NCBI GenBank assembly: GCA_947306475.1
Contig: CAMZGS010000009.1
Span: 1 to 64,000, forward strand
DNA length: 64,000 bases
Source: an uncultured Comamonas sp.
Lineage (GTDB): Bacteria > Pseudomonadota > Gammaproteobacteria > Burkholderiales > Burkholderiaceae_C
Direction of reading: 5' to 3'
The notes under the pieces are model-generated. The model was not told where the DNA came from and searched no databases. It worked only from the letters and a program-made list of their open reading frames with translations. Shown one piece after another: positions 60,801 through 64,000 of this stretch; positions within the stretch are counted from its first letter, which is position 1, and each line of letters begins with the position of its first letter. Made by a program: the position numbers and the translations under genes.

Positions 60801-62294
60801 ATGAGTACCGAAACCGAATCCATACAGCCACTTCCGCCGACAGCGGCCAGCACCGCGCGTGCGCCGCAACTGGAGACCCAGTCGCTGTTGCTGGCGCGCG
60901 TGGATCAGGCCTATCTGCGCCCGGCGCACCGGGTGGCAGCCAGCGCCAGCATTGTCGAGGTGGCACGTGTCTTCAAGACCCAGCGCACCACCAGCGTGCT
61001 GGTGGAAGGCATGGGCGCGCAGGACGGGGTGCAGGGGCTGGGCATCTTCACGGCCACCTCACTGCAGAACGCGGTCCTGGATGGCCGGCCTCTTGACACC
61101 CTGCCCGTGGGGGAGCTGGCCACCACGCCCGTGGTCACCATTGCCGCCAGTGCCACCATCGGCGATGCCATGGCCCTGCTGCTGCGCGAGCGTGTGCACC
61201 GCCTGGTGGTGGTGGACGAGCAGGGTGCCATCCTGGGCTTGCTGCGCGCCCTGGATCTGTTTGGCTTTGTGGCCAACCAGTCGCACCTGGTAGGGGTGCA
61301 GATCGAGCAGGCGCAGGACATTGCGGCCCTGGCACAGGCGGCGCAAAGCATCACGCCGCTGATTGCTGCGCTGCACCGTGGCGGCATGCGCATCGGCCTG
61401 ATGGCGCAGCTGGTGCAGCAGCTCAACACCCGTCTGTTCGAGCGCGCCTGGCACATGGTGGCGCCGCAGGAGTTGCTGGACAACAGCTGCCTGTTCGTCA
61501 TGGGCAGCGAGGGGCGCGGCGAGCAGCTGCTCAAGACCGATCAGGACAACGGCCTGCTGCTGCGCGATGGCTACACCCCGCCGGATGACCTGGCGCAGAT
61601 CTGCCAGCGGTTTTCCGACGTGCTGCACGATTTTGGCTACCCGCCCTGCCCGGGCGGTGTCATGCTCAGCAACCCGGCCTGGCGTGGCAGCGTGGCCGAA
61701 TTCAGCCAGCGCGCGCGCCGTTGGTTGCTGATGCCGCAGGACGACAGCCTGATGCAGCTGGCCATCTTCATCGACGCTCATGCCGTGGCGGGCGACGCCA
61801 GCCTGCTGGCGCAGGTGCGCACCAATCTGCGCGAGGTCACCATCGACAGCGACGTGCAGCTGGCACGTTTTGCCGCACCGGTGCTGGCCTTCGAGAGCAG
61901 CCCCGCCTGGTGGCAGCGCCTGCTGGGGCGTGCGCAGGAGGCGCCGGTGCACGTGAAGAAGGCCGGGCTGTTTCCCATCGTGCATGGCGTGCGCAGTCTG
62001 GCGCTGGCGCATGGCGTGCATGCAGCCAGCACCACCGAGCGCCTGCGCGCTCTGGCGCAGGAGCAGGTGCTGGACGCCGATCTGGCCCAGGCCCTGGAAG
62101 AAAGCCTGCACTTCTTCATGGAGCTGCGCCTGCAGGCGGGGCTGCGTGAGCTGGAGCAGGGCCAGCCCGTCACCGGGCAGGTGGACATGGCAGGCCTGAG
62201 CAGCCTGGAGCGCCAGCTGCTGCACGACACACTGGCCGTGGTGCAGCGCTTCAAGGCCGTGCTGCAGCAGCGCCTGCGGCTGAACGCCGTTTAG
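60801..62294 (+). CDS. CBS-pair and DUF294 nucleotidyltransferase-like protein
   Basis: The 497-residue protein has a CBS pair (about residues 38-160, with LLLRERVHRLVVVDEQGAIL). Next comes a DUF294 nucleotidyltransferase-like domain with the motif FVMGSEGRGEQLLKTDQDNG (about 231-250), then the DUF294 C-terminal helical domain. The NTase motif looks complete (GS...D-x-D), so catalysis is possible. Similar proteins are encoded next to acetate transporters and exonuclease genes in proteobacteria and may be nucleotide-controlled regulators. It starts 10 bases after the isomerase stop. The following PAS protein probably belongs to the same unit. Confidence 0.82.
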   Translation: MSTETESIQPLPPTAASTARAPQLETQSLLLARVDQAYLRPAHRVAASASIVEVARVFKTQRTTSVLVEGMGAQDGVQGLGIFTATSLQNAVLDGRPLDTLPVGELATTPVVTIAASATIGDAMALLLRERVHRLVVVDEQGAILGLLRALDLFGFVANQSHLVGVQIEQAQDIAALAQAAQSITPLIAALHRGGMRIGLMAQLVQQLNTRLFERAWHMVAPQELLDNSCLFVMGSEGRGEQLLKTDQDNGLLLRDGYTPPDDLAQICQRFSDVLHDFGYPPCPGGVMLSNPAWRGSVAEFSQRARRWLLMPQDDSLMQLAIFIDAHAVAGDASLLAQVRTNLREVTIDSDVQLARFAAPVLAFESSPAWWQRLLGRAQEAPVHVKKAGLFPIVHGVRSLALAHGVHAASTTERLRALAQEQVLDADLAQALEESLHFFMELRLQAGLRELEQGQPVTGQVDMAGLSSLERQLLHDTLAVVQRFKAVLQQRLRLNAV

Positions 62295-62353
62295 ATAATC
62301 AGCAAAAAGAGAGCCTGAAAGGCTTGCTGGGCAAGCGTTGCAAGCTCACTTTT
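62295..62353 (+). repeat. Intergenic repeat copy 10 (diverged)
   Basis: GGGCAAGCGTTGCAAGCTCA is a diverged form of the core, with the preceding AGCCTGAAAGGCTTGCTG forming a short local hairpin. It lies between the DUF294 gene and the last gene. Confidence 0.6.
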
Positions 62354-62412
62354 TTGTGGGCTTGCTCACGGCCGGCGGACCAGATATCAGGCCATCAAGG
62401 AGACATAGGACG

Positions 62413-64000
62413 ATGCAGAAGAAATCAGGATGGATGTTGGCCGTCGCAGTGCTTTTTGGGGGCACGGGCGTTGCGCTGGCTCTGCTGTGGGGGCTGTCGT
62501 GGCTGGTGCTGGCGGCCGAGCAGCGCGCGCAGTGGGCGCAGGCCTGGGCCCAGGTGGCACCGCTGTGGTGGCTGGTCTGGGCCGTCGGTGGAGGGGCCCT
62601 GCTGTGGTGCTGGCGGCGCTGGGTATGGCAGCCGCGCCAGGCACTGGCCCGTCTGGCCGAGCAAGGGCGTGTGCTGCTGACGCTGCACGATGCGCCGCCC
62701 CTGGCGCCGCAGCCCGGCCAGATCCAGCCCCTGGCGGAAGTGCTGCAGACGCTGGTGGAGCAGCGCGATGGCCTGCGCCGCGACATGAAGGAAGAAGTGC
62801 GCCGCGCCAGCGGTCGCATGCAGCAGGAAAAAGACCATCTGGCCGCCCTGCTGGCCGAGCTGCAACAGGCCGTGCTGGTGTGCAACCTGGAGGGGCGCAT
62901 CCTGCTGTGCAACCACCTGGCGCGCCAGCAGTGGGGTGCAGGGGCAGTGGGCATTGGCCGCTCGGTGTACGGGTTGCTCGACCGTGCCGTGCTGCTGCAC
63001 GCCCTGCAGGGCATGCAGCAGCGGCTGGAGCGCGCAGCGGTGTATCCGGGGCGGCAATTTGTCACGCACACGCAGGACGGCCACCTGCTGCGCGTGCAGA
63101 TGACGCCGGTGCTGGCGGGCGAGGCCCGGCAGGCCGCTGCGGGAGCACAGCCGGCCGCCATGCCGGAGCTGACCGGCTTCATGCTGCTGCTGGAGGATGT
63201 GACGCACAGCTTTGCCGAAGAGCAGGCGCGTGACAACATGCTGCACAGCATGACCGAGGGCAATCGCGCCAGCCTGGGGGCGCTGCGTGCCGCGCTGGCC
63301 GCGCTGGACCCGCGCAAGGCCCGGCAGCCCGACGTGGCCGACGGGCAGGAGCAGCTTCCGGCCACGCCGATCAGCGCTGTGCAGGAGCGCCTGTGGCAGG
63401 TGGTGCACACCGAGCTGGAGCGTGTGAGCGGGCGCATCGAGGCGCTGGCCCAGCGCATTGCTGCCGACGTGCGCACCCGCTGGCCGCTGGAGAGCATGCT
63501 GGGTCAGGAGCTGCTGGCGGCTGTGCAGCAGCACATGCAGGAGCAGCTGACGCGGCCAGTGACGGCAGACGAGGCGGAAGACGATCTGTGGCTGCGCGTG
63601 GACAGCTATTCCCTGTTGCAGGCGCTGACCTACCTGGGAGAGCGCTTGATCAGCGAATTTGCCGTGCGCAGCCTGCGTCTGCGCCTGCAGCGTGGCGATG
63701 AGCGCTACGCGTATCTGGACCTGGTGTGGGTGGGTCATGCCATGAGCACCGAGACCGTGATGAGCTGGGAGATGGACCCCATGCAGCTGGGGGCCGAGCG
63801 CAGCACCCTGAGCGTGCGCGATGTGGTGCAGCGCCACGGTGGCTCCATGGGGTTTGAGCGCGAGCGCGCCAGCCACCAGGCGTATTTCCGCTTTCAGCTG
63901 CCCCTGGGGGCCGGTCAGTCCACGACGGCAGCACAGGCGCCCGCGCTGCCGCATGTCAGCAGCCGTCCGGAGTTCTACGACTTCGACCTGTTCCAGTACC
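62413..64000 (+). CDS. Membrane-anchored PAS/kinase-like protein, probably with a C-terminal exonuclease domain (partial)
   Basis: The ORF is open to the end of the window (529 codons) and is missing from the track because it has no stop. My translation starts MQKKSGWMLAVAVLFGG and has two membrane helices (about residues 8-34 and 49-67). A helical stretch follows (105-150), then a PAS-like domain (about 145-255, LLAELQQAVLVCNLEGRILL) and a region resembling a degenerate kinase core without a clear H-box. The last residues (RPEFYDFDLFQY) recall Burkholderiales proteins in which a DnaQ-type 3'-5' exonuclease follows. That part lies outside the window and is an inference. AAGGAG precedes the ATG at 62413. 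Confidence 0.65.
   Translation, partial: MQKKSGWMLAVAVLFGGTGVALALLWGLSWLVLAAEQRAQWAQAWAQVAPLWWLVWAVGGGALLWCWRRWVWQPRQALARLAEQGRVLLTLHDAPPLAPQPGQIQPLAEVLQTLVEQRDGLRRDMKEEVRRASGRMQQEKDHLAALLAELQQAVLVCNLEGRILLCNHLARQQWGAGAVGIGRSVYGLLDRAVLLHALQGMQQRLERAAVYPGRQFVTHTQDGHLLRVQMTPVLAGEARQAAAGAQPAAMPELTGFMLLLEDVTHSFAEEQARDNMLHSMTEGNRASLGALRAALAALDPRKARQPDVADGQEQLPATPISAVQERLWQVVHTELERVSGRIEALAQRIAADVRTRWPLESMLGQELLAAVQQHMQEQLTRPVTADEAEDDLWLRVDSYSLLQALTYLGERLISEFAVRSLRLRLQRGDERYAYLDLVWVGHAMSTETVMSWEMDPMQLGAERSTLSVRDVVQRHGGSMGFERERASHQAYFRFQLPLGAGQSTTAAQAPALPHVSSRPEFYDFDLFQY

Overview
The window looks like a chromosomal segment of a GC-rich betaproteobacterium of the order Burkholderiales, most likely family Comamonadaceae (Comamonas/Acidovorax-like). 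The basis is gene order (tuf-trnW-secE-nusG-rplKAJL-rpoBC; cysI-DUF934-cysH-cysD-cysN; rsmB-DUF4390-ntrY-ntrX), protein sequence style, a PhaM-type polyhydroxybutyrate granule protein, and an intergenic repeat with core [18 protein letters not shown]. No phage, insertion sequence, CRISPR array or plasmid gene was seen.

Region by region. 1-12.5 kb holds the end of EF-Tu, tRNA-Trp, secE, nusG, four ribosomal protein genes and rpoBC, all on the plus strand, with an L10 leader, a hairpin between rplL and rpoB and a strong terminator after rpoC. 12.5-18.4 kb holds a LemA-like protein, rsmB, a DUF4390 exported protein, an NtrY-type kinase, an unusual NtrX-like regulator without an AAA+ domain, and tRNA-Phe. 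18.6-23.5 kb holds a universal stress protein, tgt, a MASE1-GGDEF diguanylate cyclase, phaM and a periplasmic copper chaperone. 23.6-33.7 kb (minus strand) holds recC-recB-recD, translationally coupled, preceded by a MOSC-domain gene. 33.9-38.9 kb holds prfC and a three-gene glycosylation cassette (GT-C-like membrane protein, DPM1-like GT2, GtrA flippase); its first gene is visibly more AT-rich than its surroundings. 39-44.9 kb is a sulfate assimilation operon plus a sirohydrochlorin chelatase-like gene. 45-51.6 kb holds a HAD phosphatase, trifunctional putA and putP. 51.7-56 kb holds a cysteine-cluster protein, htpG, and a probable sulfide/persulfide-responsive group (TauE/SafE transporter, DUF2892 protein, two-cysteine ArsR regulator). 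56-60 kb holds ybeY, phoH, ruvA, ruvB and a second GGDEF protein. 60.1-64 kb holds a DsbA-fold isomerase, a CBS-DUF294 nucleotidyltransferase-like protein and the start of a membrane-anchored PAS protein that runs off the end.

Most genes are housekeeping and well known. The least ordinary signals are the dispersed, often hairpin-forming intergenic repeat (about ten copies, one between rpoB and rpoC and one in the putA promoter region), the AAA-less NtrX, the glycosylation cassette, the iron-sulfur-free CysH without a nearby APS kinase gene, the BigR-like sulfur switch, and palindromes near tRNA-Phe and upstream of cysI. I found no clearly undescribed multi-gene system. All calls come from reading the sequence; no database search was run.
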